From positions 61,704 through 125,703 of the forward strand of contig CANGYF010000014.1 of the NCBI GenBank assembly GCA_947458265.1: a stretch of 64,000 nt of DNA, written 5' to 3'. Shown piece by piece: positions 25,964 to 36,252 of the stretch; the first letter of the stretch is position 1, and the number at the start of each line of letters is the position of its first letter. This DNA comes from Betaproteobacteria bacterium (GTDB lineage Bacteria > Pseudomonadota > Gammaproteobacteria > Burkholderiales > CAIKXV01). Made by a program: the position numbers and the translations under genes. The notes beneath the pieces were generated by a model. It had not been told where the DNA came from. It did no database searches and saw nothing but the letters and a program-made list of their open reading frames with translations.

Positions 25964-27477
25964 AGGCGGGTCCGTATCGGTCATGCGCGATGCTGCTGCT
26001 GGCGGCCCTGGCGACTGGGTGCGCGGCGCCCTTCCCGGTCGGCCCCGACTACCGGGGTCCGTCGGCCGAGGCCGCCCCGCCCGCGCGCTGGCAGGTGCGC
26101 TGGCTGCCGCAGCCGGTACCGGCTGCAGCCGGTGCCCCGGCGCTGCCGGCCGTGTCGGCACCGCCGGCCGAGGTGCGCGCGGCGAATGGCAAACTGCTGC
26201 GCGGCTGGTGGCAGCAGTTCGACGACCCGCTGCTGGCGGAACTGATCGGTTCCGCCCAGGGCGCGAGCAGCTCGCTTGCCCAGGCTGCGCTGCGCATCGC
26301 GCAGGCGCGCAGCGAGCTGTCGGAGGCCCAGGCGCGGCTGCTGCCTGGCGCCGACGCGAACCTCGCCGCGACGCGCAGTGCGCTCAGCTTCGCCGGGCCG
26401 GTGATCATACGCACGCTGCTGCAGGCACAGGCGCAGTCGAGCTGGGAGATCGACCTGTTCGGTGCGATCGCGCGCAGCCGCGAGGGCGCGGTAGCGCGCC
26501 TGCTCGCCCGCGAAGCGCAGTGGCAGGATGCGCAGGTCGCGCTCGCCGCCGAGGTGGGCAATGCCTATGTCGGGCTGCGTCACTGCGAACGCCAGCTCGA
26601 ACTCACCGAAGACGATGCACGCTCGCGTGCAGAGACCGCCCGGCTCACGGCCATCACTGGCAGCGCCGGACTGGAGGCACCCTCGGCCGTTGCGCTGGCG
26701 CGCGCGAGCGCCGCGGATGCGGCGAACCGTCTTTCGCGGCAACGCACTGAATGCGAGGTGCTGCTCAAGTCACTGGTCGTGCTGACCGCACGCGACGAGC
26801 CCGCGCTGCGTACGCAGCTCGCCCCGGCGAGCGCGCGCCTGCCGCAGCCGCAGCGCTTCCAGGTGGACCGCCTGCCGGCCGAGGTCCTGCGCCAGCGACC
26901 GGACCTGGCCGCCCTGGAGCGCGAGCTCGCGGCCGCCAGCGCCGACATCGGCAAGGCCGAGGCCGCGCGCTACCCGAGCCTGTCGCTCGCCGGCAGCATC
27001 GGCCCGCTGCGTTCGGAGGCGGCCGGTTTGACCGTCAACGCGACCACCTGGTCGATCGGCCCGACGCTGAACATCCCGCTGTTCGATGCAGGCCGACGCG
27101 CGGCGAACGTCGAAGCGGCACGCGCGGCTTACGCTGCAGCCGAGGCCGCCTACCGCGAGCGGGTCCGCGTCGCGGTGCGAGAAGTGGAAGAAGCACTGCT
27201 GCGCCTCGCCGATGCGGACGAGCGGGAACAGTCGGCACAGGTCGCCTCGGCCGGCTACCGGCAGGCGTTCGATGCGGCCGGCGTGCGCTATCGGGCCGGC
27301 CTGGGCAACCTGGTCGAACTCGAGGATGCACGCCGCACCGCCGTACAGGCCGACACCGCACTCGCCGAGCTGCGCCGCGACCGCCTGCTGGCATGGATTT
27401 CCCTTTACCGGGCGGCAGGGGGTGGCTGGGAATCCCAGCCGCTGCCAGTCCGCCCGTCCTCCGGAGCTTCGCGATGA
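25960..27477 (+). CDS. RND efflux outer-membrane channel (NodT/OprM family)
   Basis: A 505-residue outer-membrane factor. The ATG at 25960 overlaps the regulator stop (ATGA) and gives a lipoprotein signal (MLLLAALATGC). FPVGPDYRGP is the usual mature start, and GWWQQFDDPLLAELI precedes the first helical repeat. FQVDRLPAEVLRQRPDLAAL and PTLNIPLFDAGRRAANVEAA are signatures of NodT-type channels. It completes a tripartite pump with the next two genes. Confidence 0.95.
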   Translation: MKAGPYRSCAMLLLAALATGCAAPFPVGPDYRGPSAEAAPPARWQVRWLPQPVPAAAGAPALPAVSAPPAEVRAANGKLLRGWWQQFDDPLLAELIGSAQGASSSLAQAALRIAQARSELSEAQARLLPGADANLAATRSALSFAGPVIIRTLLQAQAQSSWEIDLFGAIARSREGAVARLLAREAQWQDAQVALAAEVGNAYVGLRHCERQLELTEDDARSRAETARLTAITGSAGLEAPSAVALARASAADAANRLSRQRTECEVLLKSLVVLTARDEPALRTQLAPASARLPQPQRFQVDRLPAEVLRQRPDLAALERELAAASADIGKAEAARYPSLSLAGSIGPLRSEAAGLTVNATTWSIGPTLNIPLFDAGRRAANVEAARAAYAAAEAAYRERVRVAVREVEEALLRLADADEREQSAQVASAGYRQAFDAAGVRYRAGLGNLVELEDARRTAVQADTALAELRRDRLLAWISLYRAAGGGWESQPLPVRPSSGASR

Positions 27478-28685
27478 GCAGCCCTCTCCCCGTTCCAGGC
27501 ACCGTCCCCGGCAGCCGGGCGCAATCATCCGGGCGCAGCAGGCTGCTGCGCAACGCCGGCACGGTCCTCGCCCTGTGTGCAGCCGTCCTTGCCGCATCGG
27601 CCATGGCACCGGGCGAAGCCGCCGAGAAGGCGCCGGGCAAGGCAGCCGGGCAACGCCCGTCGCTGACCGTCGAGACGGTGCTGCCCGAGGTACGTGAGCT
27701 GCCGATGCGCATCGGTGCCAACGGCAACGTCGCGGCCTGGCAGGAAGCGGTGATCGGCACCGAGGTGAGCGGACTGCGGCTGACCGAGGTACGGGTCAAC
27801 GTCGGCGATGTCGTGCGCCGCGGCATGCTGCTGGCGGCCTTCTCCGCCGACACGGTGCAGGCGGAACTCGCGCTGCAGCGCGCGACGCTGGCCGAGGCGG
27901 AGGCGTCCTTTGCCGAAGCGAAGGCCAATGCCGACCGCGCACGCCAGGTGCAGGCAAGCGGTGCCCTGTCGGGGCAGCAGGTGGGTCAGTTCCTGACCGC
28001 AGAGGCTACCGCGAAGGCACGGGTGGACGCAGCCCACGCCCAGGTGCAGTCGCAGGAGCTGCGGCTCAGGCACACGCGCATCGAAGCCCCGGACGATGGC
28101 ATCGTTTCCTCGCGTACCGCCACGGTCGGCGCCGTGGCGGCGCCAGGGCAGGAACTGTTCCGGCTGATACGCCAGGGCCGCCTGGAATGGCGCGGCGAGG
28201 TGCCGGCCGCGCAACTGCACCGGGTACGCGCGGGCCAGGCGGTGAAGGTGGTGACGCCGGCCGGCGATCCGGTCGAGGGCCGGGTACGCATGGTCGGGCC
28301 GACGGTCGACGGTACCTCGCGCAATGCGCTGGTGTACGTCGACCTCAAGGCCGCGCCGACGCTGCTGCGGCCCGGGATGTTCGTGCGCGGCGAGATCGAC
28401 ATGGGTGCCAGCCGTGCGTTGACCCTGCCGCAGTCGGCGGTGCTGCTGCGCGAAGGCTTCACCTATGCCTACCGTGTCGGCGACGATGGCCGGGTGGTGC
28501 AGCTGAAGATCGACACCGGGCGGCGCGAAGGCGACCGGATCGAGGTGCTGCGCGGGCTGGCCGAGGGCGTGCGTGTCGTGCGCAGCGGCGTGGCCTTCCT
28601 CGCCGACGGCGACCTGGTGCGTATCGTCGACGGGCCGGCGAAGGACGCTGCGAAGGCAGGTGCCGCGACCGGAGCACCCAAATGA
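27474..28685 (+). CDS. RND efflux periplasmic adaptor (membrane fusion protein)
   Basis: A 403-residue HlyD/AcrA-type adaptor. An N-terminal hydrophobic segment (GTVLALCAAVLAASAM) follows a short basic region. The lipoyl half-motifs and alpha-hairpin follow: EVSGLRLTEVRVNVGDVVRR, a long helix pair around residues 125-190, and IEAPDDGIVSSRTATVGAVA. The beta-barrel part contains RPGMFVRGEIDMG and QSAVLLREGFTYAYRV. The C-terminus is Ala/Lys/Gly-rich. The start overlaps the channel stop by ATGA. Confidence 0.95.
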   Translation: MSSPLPVPGTVPGSRAQSSGRSRLLRNAGTVLALCAAVLAASAMAPGEAAEKAPGKAAGQRPSLTVETVLPEVRELPMRIGANGNVAAWQEAVIGTEVSGLRLTEVRVNVGDVVRRGMLLAAFSADTVQAELALQRATLAEAEASFAEAKANADRARQVQASGALSGQQVGQFLTAEATAKARVDAAHAQVQSQELRLRHTRIEAPDDGIVSSRTATVGAVAAPGQELFRLIRQGRLEWRGEVPAAQLHRVRAGQAVKVVTPAGDPVEGRVRMVGPTVDGTSRNALVYVDLKAAPTLLRPGMFVRGEIDMGASRALTLPQSAVLLREGFTYAYRVGDDGRVVQLKIDTGRREGDRIEVLRGLAEGVRVVRSGVAFLADGDLVRIVDGPAKDAAKAGAATGAPK

Positions 28686-31600
28686 ACGTGTCCGCATGGT
28701 CGATCCGCAATCCCATCCCGACGGTGATGCTGTTCGTGCTGCTCACCCTCGCCGGGCTGGTCGGCTTCACGGCAATGAAGATCCAGAACTTCCCGGACAT
28801 CGAGCTGCCGACGATCATCGTCAGCGCCTCGCTGCCGGGCGCCGGCCCCGGCCAGCTCGAGACCGAGGTCGCGCGCAAGATCGAGAACTCGGTCGCCAGC
28901 GTGCAGGGCGTGAAGCACATCTATTCGACGCTGCAGGATGGCACCGTCACCATCAGCGTCGAGTTCCGCCTGGAGAAGCCGGTGCAGGAGGCGCTCGACG
29001 AGACGCGCGACGCGGTGAACCGGATACGCGCCGACCTGCCCGCCGACCTGCGCGATCCGGTGATCTCGAAGCTGAACATCTCGGGCATGCCGATCCTCAC
29101 CTACACCGTGGCATCGTCGCGCATGGACGAGGAGGCGCTGTCCTGGTTCGTCGAGAACGAAGCCTCGAAGGCCCTGCTCGCGGTGCGCGGCGTGGGCGGC
29201 GTCGCAAGGGTCGGCGGCGTGGCGCGCGAGGTACGCGTGGAACTCGACCCGGCCCGGCTGACCGCCCTGGACGCGACGGCGGCGGAGGTGTCGCGCGGGC
29301 TGCGCCAGTTGCAACGCGAGCTGTCCGGCGGCCGCATCGACCTGGGCGGCGGCGAGCAGGCGGTGCGCACGCTCGCCACCGTGCGCTCGGCCGAAGAGCT
29401 GGCGGCGATCGAGATCTCCCTGGCAGGCGGGCGCCGGGTGCGCCTGGACCAGCTGGCGAAGGTCAGCGACACGATCGGCGAGCGCCGCTCGGCCGCGCTG
29501 CTGGACGGGCGCCCGGTGGTGGGCTTCGAGGTGACGAAGGCGCGCGGCGAGAGCGAGGTCGGGGTCGCCCGCGGCGTGCGCGAACGCATCGAACAGCTCA
29601 AGGCGGCCCACCCGGACATCACGGTCACCGAGTCATTCAACTTCGTCGACTTCGTTCAGGAGAGCTACGAAGGCTCGATGTGGCTGCTGATGGAAGGCGC
29701 CCTGCTGGCGGTCATCGTGGTCTGGCTGTTCCTGCGCGACTGGCGCGCGACCTTCGTCTCGGCGGTGGCCCTTCCGATGTCGGCCATCCCGACCTTCCTC
29801 GGCATGTGGTGGCTCGGCTTCACGATCAACACCGTCACGCTGCTCAGCCTGTCGCTGGTAGTGGGCGTGCTGGTCGACGATGCGATCGTCGAGATCGAGA
29901 ACATCATGCGCCACCTGCGCATGGGCAAGACGCCATACCAGGCGGCGATGGAAGCCGCCGACGAGATCGGCCTGGCGGTGATCGCGACCACCTTCACGCT
30001 GGTCGCGGTGTTCCTGCCCACCGCCTTCATGAGTGGCGTCGCCGGCAAGTTCTTCAAGCAGTTCGGCTGGACCGCCGCGCTGGCGGTGTTCGCCTCGCTG
30101 GTCGTCGCGCGCATGCTCACGCCCATGATGGCCGCGTACATGCTGCGCACGCCGGACCAGGCGCCCCCTGAAGGCCGCATGATGCGCACCTACCTGCGCG
30201 CGGCTGCCTGGTGCGTGCGCCACCGGCTATCGACCACCGTCGCCGCGGCGCTGTTCTTCGCAGGCTCGATCGCGCTGATCCCGCTGCTGCCCACCGGCTT
30301 CATCCCGCCGGACGACCTGTCGCAGACGCAGGTGCAGGTCGAGCTGCCGCCCGGCTCGCGCTTCGAGGACACCTTCGCTGCGGCGGAGCGCGCGCGGCTG
30401 CTGGTCTCCGGCAACACGCACGTGAAGACCGTCTACACCACGATCGGCGGCGGCAGCGCCGGCGGCGATCCGTTCGCACCGGCAGGCGCCGCCGAGGCGC
30501 GCAAGGCGACGCTGAACATCAACATCACGCCGCGGCGCGAGCGCCACGGCACCAGCAAGCAGTCGATCGAGGCGGACCTGCGCGACCGGCTGTCGGCACT
30601 GCCGGGCGCGCGGGTCACCGTCGGCCTCGGTGGCTCAGGCGAGAAGTACGTGCTGGTGCTGGCCGGCGACGATGGCGCCGCGCTGCTGGCAGCGGCACGG
30701 GAGGTCGAGCGCGACATCCGGTCCATCCCGGGCATCGGCGGCGTCACCTCCAGTTCCAACCTGATCCGCCCGGAGCTCGTGGTGCGGCCCGACTTCGCCC
30801 GGGCGGCCGACGCCGGCGTCGACTCGACCACGATCGCCGACACGCTGCGCATAGCGACCCTTGGCGACTACGACCTCGCGCTGCCGAAGATGAACCTGTC
30901 GCAGCGGCAGGTACCGATCGTGGTGCGGCTGCCGGACGCGGCGCGCCAGGACCTGGCGCTGCTGTCGCAGCTGACCGTACCCGGCCGGGGCGGCCCGGTG
31001 CGCATCGATGCCATCGCGGACCTCTCGCTGGAGAGCGGCCCGGCGATAATCAACCGCTACGACCGCCTGCGCAACATCAACCTGTCGATCGAACTGAACA
31101 ACGTGCCGCTCGGCGACGTGGTGGCCGCGGTGCAGAAGCTGCCCAGCCTGGCTGCGCTACCGCCTGGCGTGACGCAGGCGACCATCGGCGACGCGGAAGT
31201 GATGGCCGAGCTGTTCGCGAGCTTCGGCGTGGCGATGCTCACCGGGGTGCTCTGCATCTACATCGTGCTGGTGCTGCTGTTCAAGGATTTCTTCCAGCCG
31301 GTGACCATCCTGGCCGCGCTGCCGCTGTCCATCGGTGGCGCATTCGTCGCGCTGCTCGCGGCCAACAGCAGCTTCTCGATGCCCAGCCTGATCGGACTGG
31401 TGATGCTGATGGGCATCACGACGAAGAACTCGATCCTGCTGATCGACTACGCGATCATCGCGCGCAGGGACCATGGGCTCGGCCGCTTCGAGGCGCTGAT
31501 GGACGCCTGCCGCAAGCGCGCGCGGCCGATCGTGATGACCACGATCGCGATGGGCGCCGGCATGCTGCCGATCGCGATCGGCCTGGGCGTGGATCCGAGC

Positions 31601-31768
31601 TTCCGGTCACCGATGGCGATCGCGGTGATCGGCGGTCTGGTCACCGGCACGCTGCTGTCGCTGCTGGTGATCCCGGTGGTGTTCACCTACGTGGACGACG
31701 CCGTGCAGTGGATGGTTCGCCTGTGGCGCGGCGGCAAGGCTGCGCCTCAGCGCAGCCCGCCCGTGTAG
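28682..31768 (+). CDS. RND efflux inner-membrane transporter (HAE1 family)
   Basis: A 1028-residue proton-driven pump with twelve membrane helices and two large periplasmic loops. It begins MNVSAWSIRNPIPTVMLFVL. The first porter segment has FPDIELPTIIVSASLPGAGP, and VVGVLVDDAIVEIENIMRHL in TM4 carries the paired Asp of the proton relay. LVMLMGITTKNSILLIDYAI lies in the second half. The start overlaps the adaptor stop (ATGA), so regulator, channel, adaptor and pump are all coupled. Substrates cannot be deduced. Its 3' end overlaps the convergent CBS gene by 22 bases. Confidence 0.96.
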   Translation: MNVSAWSIRNPIPTVMLFVLLTLAGLVGFTAMKIQNFPDIELPTIIVSASLPGAGPGQLETEVARKIENSVASVQGVKHIYSTLQDGTVTISVEFRLEKPVQEALDETRDAVNRIRADLPADLRDPVISKLNISGMPILTYTVASSRMDEEALSWFVENEASKALLAVRGVGGVARVGGVAREVRVELDPARLTALDATAAEVSRGLRQLQRELSGGRIDLGGGEQAVRTLATVRSAEELAAIEISLAGGRRVRLDQLAKVSDTIGERRSAALLDGRPVVGFEVTKARGESEVGVARGVRERIEQLKAAHPDITVTESFNFVDFVQESYEGSMWLLMEGALLAVIVVWLFLRDWRATFVSAVALPMSAIPTFLGMWWLGFTINTVTLLSLSLVVGVLVDDAIVEIENIMRHLRMGKTPYQAAMEAADEIGLAVIATTFTLVAVFLPTAFMSGVAGKFFKQFGWTAALAVFASLVVARMLTPMMAAYMLRTPDQAPPEGRMMRTYLRAAAWCVRHRLSTTVAAALFFAGSIALIPLLPTGFIPPDDLSQTQVQVELPPGSRFEDTFAAAERARLLVSGNTHVKTVYTTIGGGSAGGDPFAPAGAAEARKATLNINITPRRERHGTSKQSIEADLRDRLSALPGARVTVGLGGSGEKYVLVLAGDDGAALLAAAREVERDIRSIPGIGGVTSSSNLIRPELVVRPDFARAADAGVDSTTIADTLRIATLGDYDLALPKMNLSQRQVPIVVRLPDAARQDLALLSQLTVPGRGGPVRIDAIADLSLESGPAIINRYDRLRNINLSIELNNVPLGDVVAAVQKLPSLAALPPGVTQATIGDAEVMAELFASFGVAMLTGVLCIYIVLVLLFKDFFQPVTILAALPLSIGGAFVALLAANSSFSMPSLIGLVMLMGITTKNSILLIDYAIIARRDHGLGRFEALMDACRKRARPIVMTTIAMGAGMLPIAIGLGVDPSFRSPMAIAVIGGLVTGTLLSLLVIPVVFTYVDDAVQWMVRLWRGGKAAPQRSPPV

Positions 31769-32196
31769 GCGCCGCGGATGTAGGACTCGAGTTGCTGGAT
31801 CAGGTAGCGCTGCTGCTTCAGCGTCTCTTTCACCACGTCGCCGATCGAGATCATCCCGACCACGCGTCCGTCTTCCATCACCGGCAGGTGGCGGATGTCG
31901 CGTTCGGTCATCAGCTGCATGCAGTCTTCCAGGGGCTGCGTCGGCGCCACCGTGATCACGGTGTGCGTCATGATCTCGCTGACGCGCGTTTCTTCGGCGC
32001 GGCGGCCGGGCAGCGCCACCTTCAGCGCGCAGTCGCGCTCGGACATGATGCCCTTCAGCGATTCGCCGTCCATCACCAACAGCGCGCCGATACGCCGGGC
32101 CGAGAGGATCGCCAGCGCCGTGGTCACCGTGTCATCGGCCGAGATGGTGAAGAGCTCCGACGACTTGGAGGCGAGCAACTGTTGTATGGTGATCAT
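31747..32196 (-). CDS. CBS domain-pair protein
   Basis: A 149-residue cytoplasmic protein composed of two CBS motifs (Bateman module): residues 8-60 (FTISADDTVTTALAILSARR) and 75-130 (ITVAPTQPLEDCMQLMTERD then IRHLPVMEDGRVVGMISIGDVV). Such stand-alone modules bind adenosine nucleotides and are thought to sense energy state. The ATG at 32196 (MITIQQLLASK) is chosen; the frame continues upstream without similarity. Target unknown. Confidence 0.92.
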   Translation of the reverse strand: MITIQQLLASKSSELFTISADDTVTTALAILSARRIGALLVMDGESLKGIMSERDCALKVALPGRRAEETRVSEIMTHTVITVAPTQPLEDCMQLMTERDIRHLPVMEDGRVVGMISIGDVVKETLKQQRYLIQQLESYIRGAYTGGLR

Positions 32197-32378
32197 GGGT
32201 ACATCCTTCCGGGCCGGTGCGGCCATCTGCAATTCGCAGCCTGCGCCCGTGCGCAGGGTCTCGACGAGACCCAAATTATAGCCACCGGTCACGCGCGCGA
32301 CGACTGCCTGCTGCATCAACAGCAGGCGAACCCGTCAGCGTCGAGTCAGCAGGCAGGGCGCAGCCCCGCGGCCCAGGG

Positions 32379-33653
32379 CTACTCCGGGCTACCGGTACCC
32401 TTGGGATCGTTGCCTTCGCCAACCATCGACAGCAGGTGCCCGAACTTGGTCTGCTTGGTCTCCATGTACCGGCGGTTGGCCGGTCGAGGCGGGACTTCGA
32501 GCTGCCGGCGTTCGGTCACGATCAGGCCCTGCTCCTCGGCCGAGCGCACCTTGTCGGGGTTGTTCGTCATCAGCTTCAGGCGACGCACGCCAAGGTCGAA
32601 CAGGATGCGTGCACCGACCGTGTAGTCGCGCAGGTCGGCGGCGAAGCCCAGCTTGTGGTTCGCCTCGACCGTGTCGTAACCCTGGTCCTGCAGCGCATAG
32701 GCGCGGATCTTGTTGGCGAGCCCGATGCCGCGGCCCTCGTCGAACATGTAGACGATGGCGCCGCGGCCTTCGCGGTCGATCTCCTGCATGGCCAGTTCGA
32801 GCTGCTCGCCACAGTCGCAGCGGGTGGAGCCGAACACGTCGCCGGTCAGGCACTGCGAATGCAGCCGGACCAGCACCGGCTCGTCGGTCGCGACCTCGCC
32901 CTTCTTCATCACGACGTACAGGCTGGTCTCGAGTTCGTCCGTGTAGACCATCAGTTCGAACTCGCCGAAATACCGCGTCGGCAGCACGGTCTCGGACTTG
33001 CGCCGGATCTGCCGCTGCGCGCGCCGCCAACCCACCAGGTCGCTGATGCGCAGGATCGGGATGCCGTGGCGCTTCGAGAACGCCTCGAGCTGGGGCAGCC
33101 GGGCCATGCTGCCATCTTCGTTCATGATCTCGCAGATCACCCCGGCTGGCGGCAGGCCGGCCAGTCGTGCGAGGTCGACGGCAGCCTCTGTGTGGCCGGC
33201 GCGGGCGAGCACGCCACCGACCTGCGAACGCAGCGTCTGCAGCCGCCCCGGCCGGATCAGGTCGGAGGGCTTGCTCGCCGGGTCGAGGACGACCTGGATC
33301 GTGCGCGCACGATCGTGCGCCGACATGCCGGAACCGACGCCCTCGCGCGCATCGATCGGCGTTGCGAACGCGGTACGGAACTTGGTGGTGTTCGCCTCGT
33401 CGGCGGTGATCAGTGCGAGGCCGAGTTCACGCAGCCGGTCTTCGGTGAGCGCCAGCGACACCAGGCCGCGCGCCTCCCGCGCCATGAAGTTGATGGCCTC
33501 GGGGGTCGCATGGCTCGCCGCGACGTAGAGATCCCCTTCGTTCTCGCGCTCTTCGTCATCGACCAGGATCACCATCTTCCCGTCGCGTACACCGGGGATG
33601 ATCTCGTTGACGAGGCGTTGGGCAGTCGGCATGGCCTGTTCAGTCTGGTTCAT
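32379..33653 (-). CDS. ribBA: Bifunctional 3,4-DHBP synthase / GTP cyclohydrolase II
   Basis: A 424-residue enzyme supplying both precursors of riboflavin. Residues 1-210 are the RibB domain, making 3,4-dihydroxy-2-butanone 4-phosphate from ribulose 5-phosphate, with the acidic metal site DDEERENEGDLYVAA. Residues 215-424 are RibA (GTP cyclohydrolase II), with the zinc cysteines in CLTGDVFGSTRCDCGEQLE and the GRGIGLANKIRAYALQDQG region. It starts 28 bases after folE, so two enzymes that open GTP are neighbours. There is no room for an FMN riboswitch directly upstream. Confidence 0.96.
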   Translation of the reverse strand: MNQTEQAMPTAQRLVNEIIPGVRDGKMVILVDDEERENEGDLYVAASHATPEAINFMAREARGLVSLALTEDRLRELGLALITADEANTTKFRTAFATPIDAREGVGSGMSAHDRARTIQVVLDPASKPSDLIRPGRLQTLRSQVGGVLARAGHTEAAVDLARLAGLPPAGVICEIMNEDGSMARLPQLEAFSKRHGIPILRISDLVGWRRAQRQIRRKSETVLPTRYFGEFELMVYTDELETSLYVVMKKGEVATDEPVLVRLHSQCLTGDVFGSTRCDCGEQLELAMQEIDREGRGAIVYMFDEGRGIGLANKIRAYALQDQGYDTVEANHKLGFAADLRDYTVGARILFDLGVRRLKLMTNNPDKVRSAEEQGLIVTERRQLEVPPRPANRRYMETKQTKFGHLLSMVGEGNDPKGTGSPE

Positions 33654-33681
33654 CTTTTCTCGGTCAGGCGGTACGGTGGCA

Positions 33682-34332
33682 TCAGCGCGACATCACGAGG
33701 CGCAGGAATTCAGAGCGGGTGGTGTCCTGCTCGAACGCGCCCGTGAAGGCGGAACTGGTTGTGGTGGAATTCTGTTTCTGGACGCCGCGCATCACCATGC
33801 ACATGTGCGTGGCCTCGATCACCACGGCCACGCCGGCGGGATTGAGGGTGTCCTGGATCGAATCGCGGATCTGCATGGTCAGCCGTTCCTGCACCTGCAG
33901 CCGGCGTGCGAACACGTCGACGATGCGCGGCAACTTCGACAGCCCGACTATATGACCATTCGGGATGTACGCGATGTGCGCCTTGCCGAAGAACGGCAGC
34001 ATGTGGTGCTCGCACAGCGAATACAGCTCGATGTCCTTCACGATCAGCATCTCGCGATAGTCTTCCTTGAACATCGCGGAGCGCAGGATCTTCGCCGCGT
34101 CCAGACCGTAGCCGTGGGTGAGGAACTGCAGCGCCTTGCCTGCGCGCTCGGGCGTCTTGAGCAGGCCCTCACGCTGAGGGTCTTCCCCGATCAGGCCGAG
34201 CGCGTCGCGGAAGTGCAGCGCGAGTTCGGCGGTGGTCGACGCATCGTAGCGATCGACCTTCTCGTAGCCGCCCTCGACTTCATCGTCCAGGTCGGACGTG
34301 GGCCTTGGCGTGTTCGGCAGGTGGTCTTTCAT
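33682..34332 (-). CDS. folE: GTP cyclohydrolase I (type IA)
   Basis: A 216-residue FolE, catalysing the first step of tetrahydrofolate/pterin synthesis (GTP to dihydroneopterin triphosphate). Zinc and catalytic residues are visible in [20 protein letters not shown], and [20 protein letters not shown] and [12 protein letters not shown] are family signatures. A charged N-terminal extension (about 30 residues, [17 protein letters not shown]) precedes the domain. It lies 51 bases after dxs and 28 before ribBA, probably in one transcript. Confidence 0.96.
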   Translation of the reverse strand: MKDHLPNTPRPTSDLDDEVEGGYEKVDRYDASTTAELALHFRDALGLIGEDPQREGLLKTPERAGKALQFLTHGYGLDAAKILRSAMFKEDYREMLIVKDIELYSLCEHHMLPFFGKAHIAYIPNGHIVGLSKLPRIVDVFARRLQVQERLTMQIRDSIQDTLNPAGVAVVIEATHMCMVMRGVQKQNSTTTSSAFTGAFEQDTTRSEFLRLVMSR

Positions 34333-34383
34333 CTGGGCCCGTTCTTTGCGTCAAGCTGCTGGATTTTCGCGAGGTGCGCGAGG

Positions 34384-36252
34384 CTACATCCGGGCGCGTA
34401 CCTGCCCAAGGATGCCTTCGCTGTCCAACCCGCACTCCTTCAGCAGCCCGGCAGGGTCGCCGTGCTCGACGAAGCCGTCAGGCAGCCCGAGCTGGATCAC
34501 CTTGCCGGCCCAGCCGATCGCGGCCAGCGCCTCGAGTACCGCGCTGCCGGCCCCGCCCATCACCACGTTCTCCTCGACGGTGACCAGCACGCCATGGCTC
34601 GCCGCCAGTTCGCGCACCAGCTCGAGGTCGAGCGGCTTCACGAAGCGCATGTTGGCGACGGTCGCGTCGAGCGCCTCGGCCGCCTTCAGGCAGGGTGCCA
34701 CCATCGATCCGAACGCGAGGAAGGCCACGCCGGTGCCGCGGCGCTTCACCTCGCCCTTGCCCATCGGCAGGGCGGTCATCTTCGCCTCGACCGGGACGCC
34801 CGGCCCGGTGCCGCGCGGATAGCGCACGGCAGCCGGCGTGCCCAGCGAGTAGGCGGTGAACAGCATCTGCCGCGTCTCGTTCTCGTCCGAAGGCACCATC
34901 ACCGCCAGGTTGGGCACACAGCGCAGGTACGACAGGTCGAGCGCGCCGTGGTGGGTCGGGCCGTCGGCCCCGACCAGGCCGCCGCGGTCGATCGCGAACA
35001 CCACCGGCAGGTTCTGGATCGCCACGTCGTGGATCAGCTGGTCATAGCCGCGCTGTAGGAAGGTCGAGTAGATCGCGACCACCGGCTTCATGCCGTCGCA
35101 GGCGAGCCCGGCGCCGAACGTCACCGCATGCTGCTCGGCGATGCCCACGTCGAAGTAGCGATCCGGGTACTCGCGGGAGAAACGCACCAGACCGGAACCC
35201 TCGCGCATCGCCGGCGTGATGCCGACCACGCGCGGATCGTTCGCCGCCATGTCGCACAGCCAGTCGCCGAACACCTGCGTGTAGCCCGGCACCGGAGGCG
35301 GGACCGGGGCGGCCTTCACGACGATACCGGCGCCCGGGTCGAACTTCGACACGCCGTGATACTGGATCGGATCGGCCTCGGCAGGGGCGTAGCCCTTCCC
35401 CTTGCGCGTCACCACGTGCAGGAACTGCAGGCCGCGCAGGTTGCGCAGGTTTTGCAGGGTGGTGGTGAGGTTGTCGACGTCGTGTCCGTCCACCGGGCCC
35501 AGGTAGTTGAAGCCGAATTCCTCGAACAGCGTACCAGGCAGCAGCATGCCCTTCACATGTTCCTCGGCGCGCTTGGCCAGTTCGAGCATGCCCGGCGCGG
35601 CCGACAGCACCCTCTCGCCAGCGCGCCGCGCCGCGGTGTAGAAGCGACCGGACATCAGGCGCGCCAGGTAGTTGTGCAGGGCACCAACCGGCGGCGAGAT
35701 CGACATGTCGTTGTCGTTCAGAATCACCAGCAGGTCGCAGTCGGCCGACTCGGCGTTGTTCAGGGCCTCGAAAGCAAGGCCCGCCGACATCGCGCCATCG
35801 CCGATGATGGCTACCACCCGGCGCGGGTGGTCCATGCGCCGCGCCGCCACCGCCATGCCCAGCGCGGCGCTGATCGAGGTCGAGGAATGCGCGACGCCGA
35901 AGGTGTCGTACTCGCTCTCGTCGCGGCGCGGGAAGCCGGCGATGCCGCCGCGCATGCGCAGCCGGTCCATGCCTTCGCGGCGGCCGGTCAGTACCTTGTG
36001 CGCATAGGTCTGGTGGCCCACGTCCCAGACCAGCCGGTCATCGGGCGTGTTGAACACATAGTGCAGCGCGACCGTCAGTTCGACCGTGCCGAGGTTGGAA
36101 GAGAGGTGCCCCCCGGTACGCGACACCGACTGCAGCAGGAACTCGCGCAGTTCATTGCACAGTTGCGGCAGGTCGCGGCGCTCGAGCGCGCGCAGGTCGG
36201 CCGGACTGGCGATGCGGCCGAGCAGTTCGAAGACTTCGTGGGGCTTGTTCAA
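34384..36252 (-). CDS. dxs: 1-deoxy-D-xylulose-5-phosphate synthase
   Basis: A 622-residue thiamine-diphosphate enzyme that condenses pyruvate and glyceraldehyde 3-phosphate, the entry step of the MEP isoprenoid pathway. The TPP-binding motif [18 protein letters not shown] ends in [20 protein letters not shown] and [19 protein letters not shown] are also diagnostic. The start is read as TTG at 36252, overlapping the ispA stop (TTGA) and giving the normal length; the frame has no other suitable start nearby. Coupling to ispA links the first enzyme of the pathway to a prenyl-chain enzyme. Confidence 0.96.
   Translation of the reverse strand: MNKPHEVFELLGRIASPADLRALERRDLPQLCNELREFLLQSVSRTGGHLSSNLGTVELTVALHYVFNTPDDRLVWDVGHQTYAHKVLTGRREGMDRLRMRGGIAGFPRRDESEYDTFGVAHSSTSISAALGMAVAARRMDHPRRVVAIIGDGAMSAGLAFEALNNAESADCDLLVILNDNDMSISPPVGALHNYLARLMSGRFYTAARRAGERVLSAAPGMLELAKRAEEHVKGMLLPGTLFEEFGFNYLGPVDGHDVDNLTTTLQNLRNLRGLQFLHVVTRKGKGYAPAEADPIQYHGVSKFDPGAGIVVKAAPVPPPVPGYTQVFGDWLCDMAANDPRVVGITPAMREGSGLVRFSREYPDRYFDVGIAEQHAVTFGAGLACDGMKPVVAIYSTFLQRGYDQLIHDVAIQNLPVVFAIDRGGLVGADGPTHHGALDLSYLRCVPNLAVMVPSDENETRQMLFTAYSLGTPAAVRYPRGTGPGVPVEAKMTALPMGKGEVKRRGTGVAFLAFGSMVAPCLKAAEALDATVANMRFVKPLDLELVRELAASHGVLVTVEENVVMGGAGSAVLEALAAIGWAGKVIQLGLPDGFVEHGDPAGLLKECGLDSEGILGQVRARM

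Noticed and set aside
33654..33681. FMN riboswitch before ribBA
   Set aside because: Only 28 bases separate folE and ribBA, too short for the conserved RFN fold.
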